Shown one piece after another: positions 31,910-40,190 of a DNA stretch of 41,095 bases; within the stretch, counting starts at the first letter, position 1, and each line of letters begins with the position of its first letter. Source of the stretch: DATAQC01 sp046263055. Lineage in GTDB: Bacteria > Actinomycetota > Acidimicrobiia > Acidimicrobiales > AC-14. The position numbers and the translations under genes are program-made. The stretch lies in contig JBHELO010000012.1 in NCBI GenBank assembly GCA_046263055.1, positions 1 through 41,095 of the forward strand, read 5' to 3'. The notes under the pieces are model-generated. The model did not search any database. It saw nothing but the letters and a program-made list of their open reading frames with translations, and had not been told where the DNA came from.

Positions 31910-33513
31910 ATGGCCGCTCGTCCCCGGGAAAGCCCACCTGCCCGCCCTCCCGCCGGCCCCGACGACGGCGTCGACATCGCCCAGCTGGCCAAGTTCACAG
32001 CTGCGGTGGCCCTCCTGGCCATTCTCGCCGACGCCGCCGTGGGCCACGCCCTCGCCTGGGAGAACGACCCCTACTGGACCTACTGGATCACCAAGACGTT
32101 CCTGATCGCCACCGTTTTCGGGTTCGGCACGGCGTGGTTGGGCGTCGGCGCCAGGCAAGGGGCGGCCATCACCGTCGTCCACACCCTGGTGCTCACCGTC
32201 TACTACTGGTCTCTGTCGCCCGTCGGCCTGCCGTCTCATCCCGAGTGGCTCGATCTCGAGCACACCTGGGTCACCGGGGTGCCGATCCACTTCGGTGTCA
32301 TCTACCTGGGCTACCTGGGAGCGCTATGGCTGTGGCGCCGCACCCAGGCTGGCGCCCTGGTTGGGACAAATACCGGAGACGGGCTATCGCTCGGGGCCCG
32401 GGCCAGCGAGGCGCTTTGCGTCGCCATCGGAGCGGTGGTGGTGATGGGGGCGGCGGAGGCGGCGGCCATCGGCGAGTTCCAGGGGGTCACCTGGTACGGG
32501 TGCGCCTGCTCATCGTGGCGTCGTTCCTGCTCGTCTGGCAGGGAGTGGCCGGACGCGACCTCGCCGCGGCGGTCGGCGGCTCGGTGGTGCTGACCGCCGC
32601 CCTCATCGCCTACAGCCACTTCCTGGGGCCGGTCGGACTTCCCGACACGCCGCTGCGCATCTTCGAGCGCTCGGCGCCCGGCGCCAGCGCCCACTGGCTC
32701 ACCTACCGCCAGGAAGCGCTGATCGCCCTTCCCGTGACCTTCGCCGTCACCCTCGCCGGCTTTCTCCTGCTTGCCCGCGCCGACATTGCCCGCCTGCGGG
32801 CCCTTCGCACCGCAGTCCTGGCCTTCGCCATCGGAACGCTCGCGGTCGCTGCCGTCGGCGCCGCGGTGGCGCCCAGCGTGGGGCCGAACGCCGACCGCGC
32901 CTCGGCCCGCGCCTCCGGGGCAGCGCAGGCAGAGACGGGCGCCTTCTACGGTGGCCCGCTGGGCGCCGCCCAGGGGTCGATCATCCTCAGCGCCGTCGAC
33001 CGGAACCCCCGGGTCACCCCGTTGCCTCCCCACGATTCGGTCCGGCTCTCGGCCGAGTTCACCCATCCCGACGGCCACCGCTACGTGGTCACCGCCGACC
33101 GGCCCATGGTCGACGATCCCCTCGGGCGGTTCACCACGTGGTGGGGCGTGGGCCTTGACGTGTGGCACCACGGGCGCAGCGGAATCGGAACCTCACTTAT
33201 CCCGGCCACGGAGTCGAAGGTGGCCGTCTTCGCCCTCGGCACCGTCGAGCGCGACGGCATCCCGGTGGCGTCGGCGGCTCCGGTGCACGCCATGACGATG
33301 GACGGTGGCCGTATGGAGCTCGACGTCGGCGATCCCACGTTCCCCCTCCCCGGGCTGCCTAACGGGCATCTGCGGGTCGTGTGGTCGGGGGCGGCGATAT
33401 CGACCCACGAGGCCAAGGTCGCCCGCTACGCCTTCGGCGTGGTCGTTCTCGCCGCTCTGCTGATCCTCGTCGCCCTCGGCCTGCGCTCCCAAGGAGATGA
33501 ACCAGGACGTTGA
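31910..33513 (+). CDS. Polytopic membrane protein with extracytoplasmic domain, frameshifted
   Basis: I do not recognise the family. The first frame (from ATG 31910) encodes about five spans with conserved-looking aromatic segments (ENDPYWTYWITKTFLIATVF, LTVYYWSLSPVGLP, HFGVIYLGYLGALWLW). After EFQG the frame is lost (it would end at 32593), while the -1 frame continues with more spans (LLIVASFLLVWQGVAG, LPVTFAVTLAGFLLLARAD, AVLAFAIGTLAVAAVG), a soluble region of about 170 residues (GRFTTWWGVGLDVWHHG, HAMTMDGGRMELDVGDP) and a final span. The likely break is the G5 run 32482-32486 or just after it. One intact gene of about 535 codons is the simplest ancestor. The C-terminal half could be translated from GTG 32500. 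It is downstream of folE and probably co-transcribed. Confidence 0.65.
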
Positions 33514-33619
33514 TGGTTCTGACATGCCATCGACTCTTTCTTCAACCTGGTCTTCGGTGGTCGTCGGCCGATGCCGGTGCCGCCGCCAACGCCCGGGCGA
33601 GAGAGCTGGGCCGCCCCGC

Positions 33620-33868
33620 GAGGATCTCGATGCCCTCACCCGCATCCGCCGCCACGCCTCCCGGCGCCTGCTCGATCTGCACCCCGACCTCGTCGCCTGG
33701 ATGGCTCGGCCCCCCCCTGCCCGGTTAACTGATCTGCGCCGCACCGGCGCATTGCCGTTCCTGTGCTGGTGCTTCGTGGAGGGCCACCTCGGCCCCGACC
33801 TCGACCTCCTCGTGCCAAGCGGGGCCACAACCAGGCCCGGCTGTTCAGCCTTGGGGAGAAATCCCTAA
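33620..33868 (+). pseudogene. N-terminal fragment of a tyrosine-recombinase-like gene
   Basis: DLDALTRIRRHASRRLLDLH, then PDLVAWMARPPPARLTDLRR and TGALPFLCWCFVEGHLGPDL look like the helical core-binding domain of actinobacterial integrases. The match stops within LVPSGA; the frame then runs into the luxR direct repeat and ends. No start with a ribosome site is evident. It lies in the same orientation as the catalytic fragment at 30065, but whether both came from one gene cannot be told. The integrase identity of this piece is less certain than for the catalytic piece. Confidence 0.45.
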
Positions 33869-34176
33869 ACTTTGTTGCGACTGAGGCGGCTTGTGACAGA
33901 CAGCCCGGAGGCCGCTCAGGGAGCCGACGGCACCAGGCGGGCGGCCAGCTCGGACCGGGAGCGCACCCCCAGCTTGGCGTAGATGGCGCTCAGGTGGTGC
34001 TCCACCGTCTTGACGCTCACCACCAGTTCGGCGGCGGTTTCCCGGTTGGTGCGCCCGGCGGCCACCAGGGCGGTCACGGCCAGCTCCTGCGGAGTGAGCT
34101 GGCCGTGGTGTCGAGAGCTGCGGTCGGGGGCGAGGCCACAGGCGGCCAGCTCGCCCTCGGCCCGGGCCGCCAACGG
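33855..34176. repeat. Direct repeat copy 2 (3' end of the intact luxR gene)
   Basis: This is the partner of 29757-30076: the GAAATCCCTAAACTTTG motif downstream of the LuxR stop and the coding part for the HTH, up to GCCCGGGCCGCC (34165-34176). Here it is joined to the complete LAL gene. Confidence 0.75.
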
Positions 34177-36702
34177 CTCCGCCTCCAGCCAGGTGTAGGC
34201 GTGGAGTGCGGCCTGCAGGTGGTCCCTGGCCGCCCGGCGCCGCCCCAGGCGGCGCAGGTGGCGCCCCCAGTCGTCGCGGGCCAGGGCGGCCTCGAAGGGC
34301 ATGCCCAGGGCGCCGAACTGCTCGACGGCCTGGGCGAAGCCGGCCCCCGCCCCGTCGTCGTCACCCGCGGCTGCCGCCAACAGCCCCCGGAGCCGGGCGG
34401 CGTGGGCCCGGGTTGAGCGGCGCTCGGGCGAGGCCCCTAGGCGCTCCAGCACCTCCACCGCTTCCTCGGCCTGGGCCCGCCGCCCCAGGTGCAGTAGCGA
34501 CTCGGCGTGCAGGTGGCGCCAGGCGTGGACTCCCGGCTCTTCGGGAACCCCGCTCACCTCCCGGTCGAACAGCGGCTGTAGCGTCTCGGCGGCAAGGGCG
34601 TGGTCGCCCCTGAAGAAGGCCACGTGGGCCCCGGCGGCGGCGGCACAGAACACGCTCAAGGGGTCGCCCACCGCCTTGGCTGCGCCCAGGGCTGCGTCAG
34701 CGTGGGCCTCGGCCCGAGGCCAGTCGCCCCTGGGGGCTAGGACCCAGGTGAGGGCGCTTTGCAGGAATGCCGCCAACCAGCGCTGGTCGGAGTCCTCCAT
34801 CAGTGACACCGCCCGCGCCCCGTGGCTCAAGGAGTCGTTCCAGGCCCCGGTGCGGTACTCGACGTCGGCCAACGTCCCCAGGGCGATGAGGGCGGGACGA
34901 GCAGCGGGCCGGGACCGGCACGCCTCGACCACCGCCAGCAGGTCGGCCCTGGCCTGGTCGAGGTCGTCGATCCACAATCTCACGACCCCCCGGCCTAGCA
35001 GGCCCTCCACGTCGACAGACGTGGCGGGCTCCCCGCCCACCATCGATGTGGCCAATTCCAAACCCTCGCGGGGGCGGCCGACCATGCCTAGGCATGGCAC
35101 CATCACCCCGAGGGCAGCGGCGGTGACCTCGGCGTCGTCGCTGGCCTCGATGGCCCGGCGCGCCCACTCGGCGGCGTCGGCGGCCCTCAGCTGGGCTCCA
35201 CATAGTTGAGCCATATCGGCACTGATGCGCGAGCACAGGCCGGGATCGCACGCTCGGTCACAGCGCTGCCAGGCCTCGCCCAGAAGCGCCTCCGCCCGGG
35301 CCGAACGCCCTTGCAACAGGGCCAGGCGCCCCCGCACGTGGAGAGAGCGGGGGGAGTCGGCGAGCTCGTCGATGGTCGCCGACAGACCGGCGGCGGTGGC
35401 CACGTCCCCGGCGTCGAGAAGCAGGTCGAGGGCGTCGAGGGTGAGCCGCTCTCGCTCCTCCGACGAGGCGCTGAGACGGGCGGCGGCCACCAGATAGCCA
35501 CTGGACGCGGACAGCGCCCCTCGGGCCGCGTCGAGACGGGCCCGGGCCTCGACCTCGGCGGCCAGGGCGGGGTCCTGGCCGAGGGTGGCGGCAATGCGGT
35601 GGTCCAGGCGCGCCGATGGGTCGACGAGGGCAGACGCCGCCCGGTGCAGCGACGCCCGCCGGGTCGGCCCCAGGTCGTGGTAGACGGCGGAGCGGGCCAG
35701 GGGGTGGACGAAGCCGACGAGGCCGGGAGCGGAGGGGCTGAACTCGAGCAGCCGCTTGGCCGTCGCCTCCTCCAAGGCGGCCCCGGGGTCGGACAGGCCG
35801 GCGAGGCGGCCAGCCGAGGCGAGGGGACAGCGCCCGCCCAGCACCGAGGCCGCCTCCACCAGGCGCCGGGCTGGCTCGCCACAGCTCGCCAGACGGGCGA
35901 GGGTGATCATGGAGAACGAACGGGGGGCGGGCAGAGGCCCTTCGGCCGCCTCGATGGCCCGGGGGCCGAGCTCGTCAAGGAGATTGCGGGCGTGGAGCGG
36001 GTTGCCGCCGGTGTGATCCCACAGCCGGGCGACGGCGCGCTGGGAAAGCCTGGCCCCCGTCAACCCGTGGGTCAGCTCGGCCAGCTCGACCAACTGCAGC
36101 CCGCCGGCCGTCAGGCGGGCGCCCCGCTCGGCGGCCAGGCGGCCCAGGCCCTCGGCCGCCGGAGGGAGCCCCTCCCGGGCCACGACCAGGCCCAGCACGG
36201 CATCGCTTCGCAGCCGCCGCAAGGTGAAGGTGAGGGCCTGCACGGAGGCGGCATCGGCCCACTGGACGTCGTCGACGACCACGGCCAAGGGCCGGGGACG
36301 GCCTAGGTCGGCGAACACCGACACCAGCTGGGCCCCCACCAGCAGGGGGTCGGGCACCGCCGCCCCCGGTGCGCCGATTCCTCGGAGCGGCTCGGGCACG
36401 TCGAGGCCCGCCAGCAAGTGGGCGACCACCCCGTAGGCGAGGCGGCTCTCCCACTCGTCGGCGGTGGCCCACAGCACCTCCAGGTCACAGCTGCCGGCGA
36501 GGAAGTGGCGCACCAGAGCGCTCTTGCCCACCCCCGCCGGGCCCGTGACCACCCCCACCTGGAGTCCTCCCGAGCGCACTCGGGCGAGCAGCCGGTCAAG
36601 CTCGGCCAGCTCGGCGTGGCGACCGACGAACAGGCCTTCAATCGGCGGTTGGTGGCCGACGATCTGGTTGGCGCCCGACCCTCCCCCGGTCGCCATCGAC
36701 AT
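33916..36702 (-). CDS. LAL-family LuxR transcriptional regulator
   Basis: The 928-residue protein has the large ATP-binding LuxR (LAL/MalT-like) layout: AAA/NACHT-type ATPase with Walker A GPAGVGKSALVRHF (about 53-66) and Walker B LAVVVDDVQWADAAS, a long helical TPR-like middle (about 330-850), and a C-terminal LuxR HTH (LTPQELAVTALVAAGRTNRE, VKTVEHHLSAIYAKLGV). These proteins sense small ligands, often sugars, or partner proteins, and activate transcription. Start: ATG 36702 is 7 nt after a TAGCAT -10 box (leaderless); ATG 36696 is two codons on and has GAGG 8 nt upstream; GTG 36723 is a longer alternative. The HTH and downstream flank are duplicated at 29757-30076. It is divergent from the Ig-like secreted protein. 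Confidence 0.9.
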   Translation of the reverse strand: MSMATGGGSGANQIVGHQPPIEGLFVGRHAELAELDRLLARVRSGGLQVGVVTGPAGVGKSALVRHFLAGSCDLEVLWATADEWESRLAYGVVAHLLAGLDVPEPLRGIGAPGAAVPDPLLVGAQLVSVFADLGRPRPLAVVVDDVQWADAASVQALTFTLRRLRSDAVLGLVVAREGLPPAAEGLGRLAAERGARLTAGGLQLVELAELTHGLTGARLSQRAVARLWDHTGGNPLHARNLLDELGPRAIEAAEGPLPAPRSFSMITLARLASCGEPARRLVEAASVLGGRCPLASAGRLAGLSDPGAALEEATAKRLLEFSPSAPGLVGFVHPLARSAVYHDLGPTRRASLHRAASALVDPSARLDHRIAATLGQDPALAAEVEARARLDAARGALSASSGYLVAAARLSASSEERERLTLDALDLLLDAGDVATAAGLSATIDELADSPRSLHVRGRLALLQGRSARAEALLGEAWQRCDRACDPGLCSRISADMAQLCGAQLRAADAAEWARRAIEASDDAEVTAAALGVMVPCLGMVGRPREGLELATSMVGGEPATSVDVEGLLGRGVVRLWIDDLDQARADLLAVVEACRSRPAARPALIALGTLADVEYRTGAWNDSLSHGARAVSLMEDSDQRWLAAFLQSALTWVLAPRGDWPRAEAHADAALGAAKAVGDPLSVFCAAAAGAHVAFFRGDHALAAETLQPLFDREVSGVPEEPGVHAWRHLHAESLLHLGRRAQAEEAVEVLERLGASPERRSTRAHAARLRGLLAAAAGDDDGAGAGFAQAVEQFGALGMPFEAALARDDWGRHLRRLGRRRAARDHLQAALHAYTWLEAEPLAARAEGELAACGLAPDRSSRHHGQLTPQELAVTALVAAGRTNRETAAELVVSVKTVEHHLSAIYAKLGVRSRSELAARLVPSAP

Positions 36703-36709
36703 CACCTCA

Positions 36710-36715
36710 ATGCTA
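36710..36715 (-). promoter_or_regulatory. -10 box TAGCAT before the LAL regulator
   Basis: TAGCAT ends 7 nt before ATG 36702, matching the leaderless spacing elsewhere in the window. Confidence 0.5.
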
Positions 36716-36847
36716 TCGAGCACCAGTGGGAGGCGGCGCGTGCTCTCGCGTCCGGGCGACGCCGAACCTGCCGCCGGCGGCGACCGGACGCCTCCCCATC
36801 CCAGCTCCGGGACACGAGAGTTCGAGCCCCAAGGTCGCGATGGCTAG

Positions 36848-36866
36848 CTACCTACCTACCTAACCT
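36848..36866 (+). repeat. CTAC tandem repeat with TAACCT box upstream of the Ig-like gene
   Basis: CTAC is repeated three times, followed by CTAACCT. TAACCT (36861-36866) fits TANNNT and lies 34 bp before the ATG at 36901, so it could be a -10 box with a short leader. The tetranucleotide repeat could vary in length. Confidence 0.4.
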
Positions 36867-36900
36867 AAAGGATTTTCGGCTGCCTGCCGATCCGGCTGGC

Positions 36901-38412
36901 ATGCGCACCTCGATTCGTCCGGCCGCCGTCCGACGGGGGTGGGCGGTTGCGTCCCTGGCCCTGGTGGCGTCGTCGTTGGCCGCCAGCCCCGGGACGGCAC
37001 GGGCGGCCGGCGGGGCCACCCCGTCGCTGAGCATCACCGCGTCACCGGCCACGACCGTCGGCCTGTCGATCTTCGCCAACTCCAATCTCATGGGCGGTGC
37101 CAACCCCACCGGCACGCTCACCTTCACGCTTTTCGGGCCGGACGCCAGCGCCTGCACGGCGCCGATCTTCACCTCCACCGTGGCCGTCACCGGCCAGTCC
37201 ACCAACTCGGCCAGCTACCCCACCACCAGGGCCGGCACCTACCGCTGGCAGTCCGCCTACAGCGGCGACGCCGCCAACGCGCCCGTCGGCCCCACCTCGT
37301 GCGCCGACCCGAGCGGAGCGGTGGTGGTGGGCAAGGCCCGGACCACCCTGGCCGTCTCCGCCCCGTCGCCGGTGGGCGGGACCATCCACGGCACGGTGGC
37401 ACTGGGCGGCGGGGCCGGCCCCACCGGCAGCGTGACCTTCCAGCTGTCGCCCCCCGGTGACACCTTCTGCGCCACGACCGTCTTCACCTCGACGGTGGCG
37501 GTGAATGGAACGGGGTCCTACTCCTCGGGGCCGTACACGCCCACAACCACCGGCAGCTTCCGCTGGCGGGCGTCGTACACGGGCGACGCCAACAGCCTCG
37601 GAACGAGCATCACGGCGTGCATCGACCCCGCCGACGTGGTGACGGTCAGCACGGTGGCTCCACAGAGCACCACCACGACCACGATGCCTCCCTCCACGAC
37701 CACCACCACCCGTCCCACGACCACGACCACCATCCGTCCGACGACGACGACAACGGTGGCGCCGACCACGACGACCCGTCCCACCACAACCACGACCGTG
37801 GCGCCCTCCACGACGACGACTCGTCCCACCACGACGACCACGATGCCCCCGGCCACGACGACGACCACCACCGTCCCCCCGCCGCCGACCTCGGCCCACT
37901 GGGGCCCCTACGCCTGGGGAACGACGGCCTCCAGCGCACGGGCGTTCTGGCTGTTCGACCGCACCGGCAGCCCGGCCATGCACGCCGCCCTCTCCACCTG
38001 GGTGAACTGGTGGAACGGCACCCGGGCCGGCGTCGATCCCGCCCTGCCGCTGGTGGCGGTCTACGTGGACGACGCCTACGCCGGCCAGTGCTTCGAGACC
38101 GCCAACCCCGCCTACTCGCTGGCCATGGTCTGTGCCGGCGGGACGGCCACGCCGGTGATGGGTGCGGCGGCGGTACCGGTGGCGGCGGGCACGGCCCACA
38201 TCGTCAGCCCGGTGGCCGTCCTGCGGCCGGGCCTGGACGCCGCCACCCTGGCCACCAGCGTCTGCCGCCAGATGGGTGCCCTGGTGGGCCTCCACACCAC
38301 CACCCGGACCGGCTCCTGCATGTCGGCGGCGCCGGCCCCGGGGGTGGCGGTGGGCTACGACGCCGGCGACATCGCCTTCGCCCGCAGCGTCTACGACAGC
38401 CACCCGGCCTGA
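36901..38412 (+). CDS. Secreted Ig-like protein with degenerate metalloprotease-like domain
   Basis: The 503-residue protein has a signal peptide (about 1-36). Two Ig-like repeats follow (about 40-140 and 142-240): PTGTLTFTLFGPDASACTAP with STVAVTGQSTNSASYPTTRA, and PTGSVTFQLSPPGDTFCATT with STVAVNGTGSYSSGPYTPTT. Next comes a Thr/Pro low-complexity linker (about 255-330), then a C-terminal domain (about 335-503). That domain ends VCRQMGALVGLHTTTRTGSCM, which has the spacing of the matrixin/astacin-type HExxHxxGxxH motif and Met-turn, but the first two zinc His and the catalytic Glu are replaced. It is therefore probably a non-catalytic binding module. The ATG has no ribosome site; the gene is divergent from the LAL regulator. 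Confidence 0.8.
   Translation: MRTSIRPAAVRRGWAVASLALVASSLAASPGTARAAGGATPSLSITASPATTVGLSIFANSNLMGGANPTGTLTFTLFGPDASACTAPIFTSTVAVTGQSTNSASYPTTRAGTYRWQSAYSGDAANAPVGPTSCADPSGAVVVGKARTTLAVSAPSPVGGTIHGTVALGGGAGPTGSVTFQLSPPGDTFCATTVFTSTVAVNGTGSYSSGPYTPTTTGSFRWRASYTGDANSLGTSITACIDPADVVTVSTVAPQSTTTTTMPPSTTTTTRPTTTTTIRPTTTTTVAPTTTTRPTTTTTVAPSTTTTRPTTTTTMPPATTTTTTVPPPPTSAHWGPYAWGTTASSARAFWLFDRTGSPAMHAALSTWVNWWNGTRAGVDPALPLVAVYVDDAYAGQCFETANPAYSLAMVCAGGTATPVMGAAAVPVAAGTAHIVSPVAVLRPGLDAATLATSVCRQMGALVGLHTTTRTGSCMSAAPAPGVAVGYDAGDIAFARSVYDSHPA
37662..37892. repeat. Low-complexity ACC/ACG-rich repeat encoding a Thr/Pro linker
   Basis: About 230 bases of imperfect tandem repeats built on CCACGACGACG/ACCACC units encode TTTTRPTTTTT-type sequence linking the Ig-like and C-terminal domains. 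It is likely O-glycosylated and length-variable. Confidence 0.85.
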
Positions 38413-38436
38413 GCCGGCCCCACCGCCCGGCCGGCT
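38412..38436 (+). terminator. Hairpin at the stop of the Ig-like protein gene
   Basis: AGCCGGCC, a 9-nt loop and GGCCGGCT form an 8-bp stem starting at the last base of the TGA stop. No T tail. Confidence 0.55.
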
Positions 38437-38460
38437 GGCGGCACCGCCACCCCGCCCGGC

Positions 38461-38733
38461 CGGCTGGCGGCCGAGGGCACGACCGATGCCCGGGGCCGCC
38501 CCCGGCGGTTGCAGGGTGCGGTGATCGGCCCGTTCTACCGGGACGTGGCGGAGTTCAAGACGCCGCCTCCGGCCGTCCAGCGGGTGGTGCTGCCGGCGCT
38601 GGCCGCCCTGGGGAAGCGACGGGGCCTACGCCCCTACTACGACCGGCACCTCCAACCCGGCGAGCTCGAGGGGATCCTGGACAACTGGGCGGCCCACCGG
38701 CCGTGGGCCGCCAACCTGGTGCTCACCTTCTGA
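38461..38733 (+). pseudogene. C-terminal fragment of a cupin-domain protein
   Basis: The frame reads EGTTDARGRPRRLQGAVIGP then FYRDVAEFKTPPPAVQRVVL and a short tail. This is the characteristic end of bacterial cupin-domain proteins (usually GxTxxxGxPxxLQ-A-F--F-xPPxxVQ). The cupin barrel, which should lie upstream, is replaced by the hairpin and the Ig-like gene's end. I read it as a decayed gene; a promoter or start is not visible. Two copies of CCGCCCGGCCGGCTGGCGG lie just upstream (about 38424-38470). Confidence 0.55.
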
Positions 38734-38808
38734 CCGGAGCCCGGATCGGCGCCCGTCTTGGGTCGAGCCGGTCGCTCGTCGGGGACCGGTCGCGTCGGGA
38801 ACCGGTCG

Positions 38809-39065
38809 CTAGCCCTGGATGTGGCCGGGGTCCATCCAGATGACCTCCCACACGGCCGTCGAGGTCCCGAGAAGCTCGATCCGTACATGAAGCCGTGGTC
38901 CTGGGGCTCGCCCGCCGGCGACCCTCCGGCGGCCGGCGCCCGGCCCACCAGGTCGTCGACCTCCTCCGGGCTGTCGGCCGACAGGGCGATCAGGGCCTCC
39001 ACCGACCGCTGGAGGGTCTTGACCGGCAGGTTGAGGGAGATCCTGCGGGAGTGGGCCGCTGCCAT
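38809..39065 (-). pseudogene. VOC/glyoxalase-family pseudogene
   Basis: An intact GAGGAGG ribosome site precedes ATG 39065. The first residues (RRISLNLPVKTLQRSVE) match VOC proteins, but the sequence jumps straight to ALIALSADSPEEVDDLVGRA, so roughly 40 residues are missing. After DHGFMYGSSF the family's DLDG-VWEVIWMDP ending is spread over two other frames, reaching TAG at 38809. The gene has an internal deletion and two frameshifts. VOC members are metal enzymes or antibiotic-binding proteins; this one is non-functional. Confidence 0.65.
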
Positions 39066-39207
39066 CGGGGGTCCTCCTCGGAGTCCGTTGCCGTGCAGAC
39101 GGGCGCCGGACGACAACTCATCGGGCCGGTGCTCCCGGCGCCGATGAGTTCGGTGCCCCGGCGGCGTCGTCCCTCCGTGTCGACCGCGCTGCTCGGGGCC
39201 GCGGACC

Positions 39208-39213
39208 TAGCAT
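39208..39213 (+). promoter_or_regulatory. -10 box TAGCAT, leaderless promoter of the sigma factor gene
   Basis: TAGCAT ends 8 nt before GTG 39222. Confidence 0.55.
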
Positions 39214-39221
39214 CGGATCCC

Positions 39222-40190
39222 GTGACCGTTGACCAGACGACCGTCGTACCGGAGGCTCTGGAGCAGCACCGCCGGGAGCTGACCGGGTACTGCTACCGGA
39301 TGCTCGGCTCCGGCTTCGAGGCCGACGACGCCGTCCAGGAGACGATGATCAAGGCCCTGCGGGCAGCCGAGGGCTTCGAGGGGCGCTCCAGCGTCCGGTC
39401 CTGGCTCTACCGCATCGCCACCAACGTCTGCCTGGACATGCTCCGGGGCCGCGAGCGGCGGGCCCGGCCGATGGAGCTGGGGCCCTCGTCGCCGCCCGAT
39501 GAGTCCTACCTCGGGGCCGTGCTGCCCGAGCACTCCTGGGTATCGCCCCTGGCCGACGCCCGGGTGCTGGCCCCCGACGCCGACCCTGCCGACGTGGCCG
39601 CCTCCCGGGAGACCATCCGCCTGGCCTTCGTCACCGCCCTCCAGCACCTCCCGGCCCGCCAGCGGGCGGTGCTCATCCTGTGCGAGGTGCTGCGCTGGCA
39701 GGCCACCGAGGCCGCCGAGCTGCTGGACACCAGCGTGGCCGCCGTCAACAGCGCCCTCCAGCGGTCGCGGGCCACCTTGGCCAAGGTGCACGCCGAGGGC
39801 CGCCCGGCCAGGGTCGACGCCGACCAGGGCCGGCTGCTGGCCCAGTACGTGGATGCCTTCGAGCGCTACGACGTGGACACCCTCGTCTCCCTCCTCCACG
39901 AGGACGCCGTCCAGTCCATGCCGCCCTTCGCCATGTGGATCCGGGGCAACGCCAACATCGGCCGCTGGCTCCTCGGCCCCGGCATTGGCTGCCGGGGCTC
40001 CGTCCTGCTGCCCACGTCGGCCAACGGCTGCCCTGCGTTCGGCCAGTACCGGGTGGACCCTGCGGGCGGGCACGCGCCGTGGGCCCTGCAGGTGCTGGAG
40101 ATCTCAGGCCACCGGATCGCCGGGTTCCACGCCTTCTTGGACACCGACCTCTTCGCTGCCTTCGGCCTGCCCGCCCACCTCCCGGCGTAA
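39222..40190 (+). CDS. ECF sigma factor with C-terminal SnoaL-like domain
   Basis: The 322-residue protein has sigma region 2 (about 15-85: GYCYRMLGSGFEADDAVQET, SVRSWLYRIATNVCLDMLR) and region 4 (about 130-185: ALQHLPARQRAVLILCEVLR, AAELLDTSVAAVNSALQRSR), then a fused SnoaL/NTF2-like domain (about 200-322: YVDAFERYDVDTLVSLLHED, IRGNANIGRWL, HRIAGFHAFLDTDLFAAFGL). This is the TIGR02960-type ECF group in which the C-terminal domain regulates the sigma. GTG start with a leaderless -10 box. Its last 87 bases are antisense to the end of the STAS gene. Confidence 0.9.
   Translation: MTVDQTTVVPEALEQHRRELTGYCYRMLGSGFEADDAVQETMIKALRAAEGFEGRSSVRSWLYRIATNVCLDMLRGRERRARPMELGPSSPPDESYLGAVLPEHSWVSPLADARVLAPDADPADVAASRETIRLAFVTALQHLPARQRAVLILCEVLRWQATEAAELLDTSVAAVNSALQRSRATLAKVHAEGRPARVDADQGRLLAQYVDAFERYDVDTLVSLLHEDAVQSMPPFAMWIRGNANIGRWLLGPGIGCRGSVLLPTSANGCPAFGQYRVDPAGGHAPWALQVLEISGHRIAGFHAFLDTDLFAAFGLPAHLPA

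Noticed and set aside
30065..33868. A functional integrative element
   Set aside because: Both integrase pieces are truncated, one has an in-frame stop, and no HxxR/Tyr part is present, so it cannot move by itself now.
37662..37892. Possible iteron or origin-type repeats
   Set aside because: They are in frame within a coding sequence and encode a Thr/Pro linker.
36901..38412. An active zinc metalloprotease
   Set aside because: The required HExxH ligands are not present in the otherwise similar motif.
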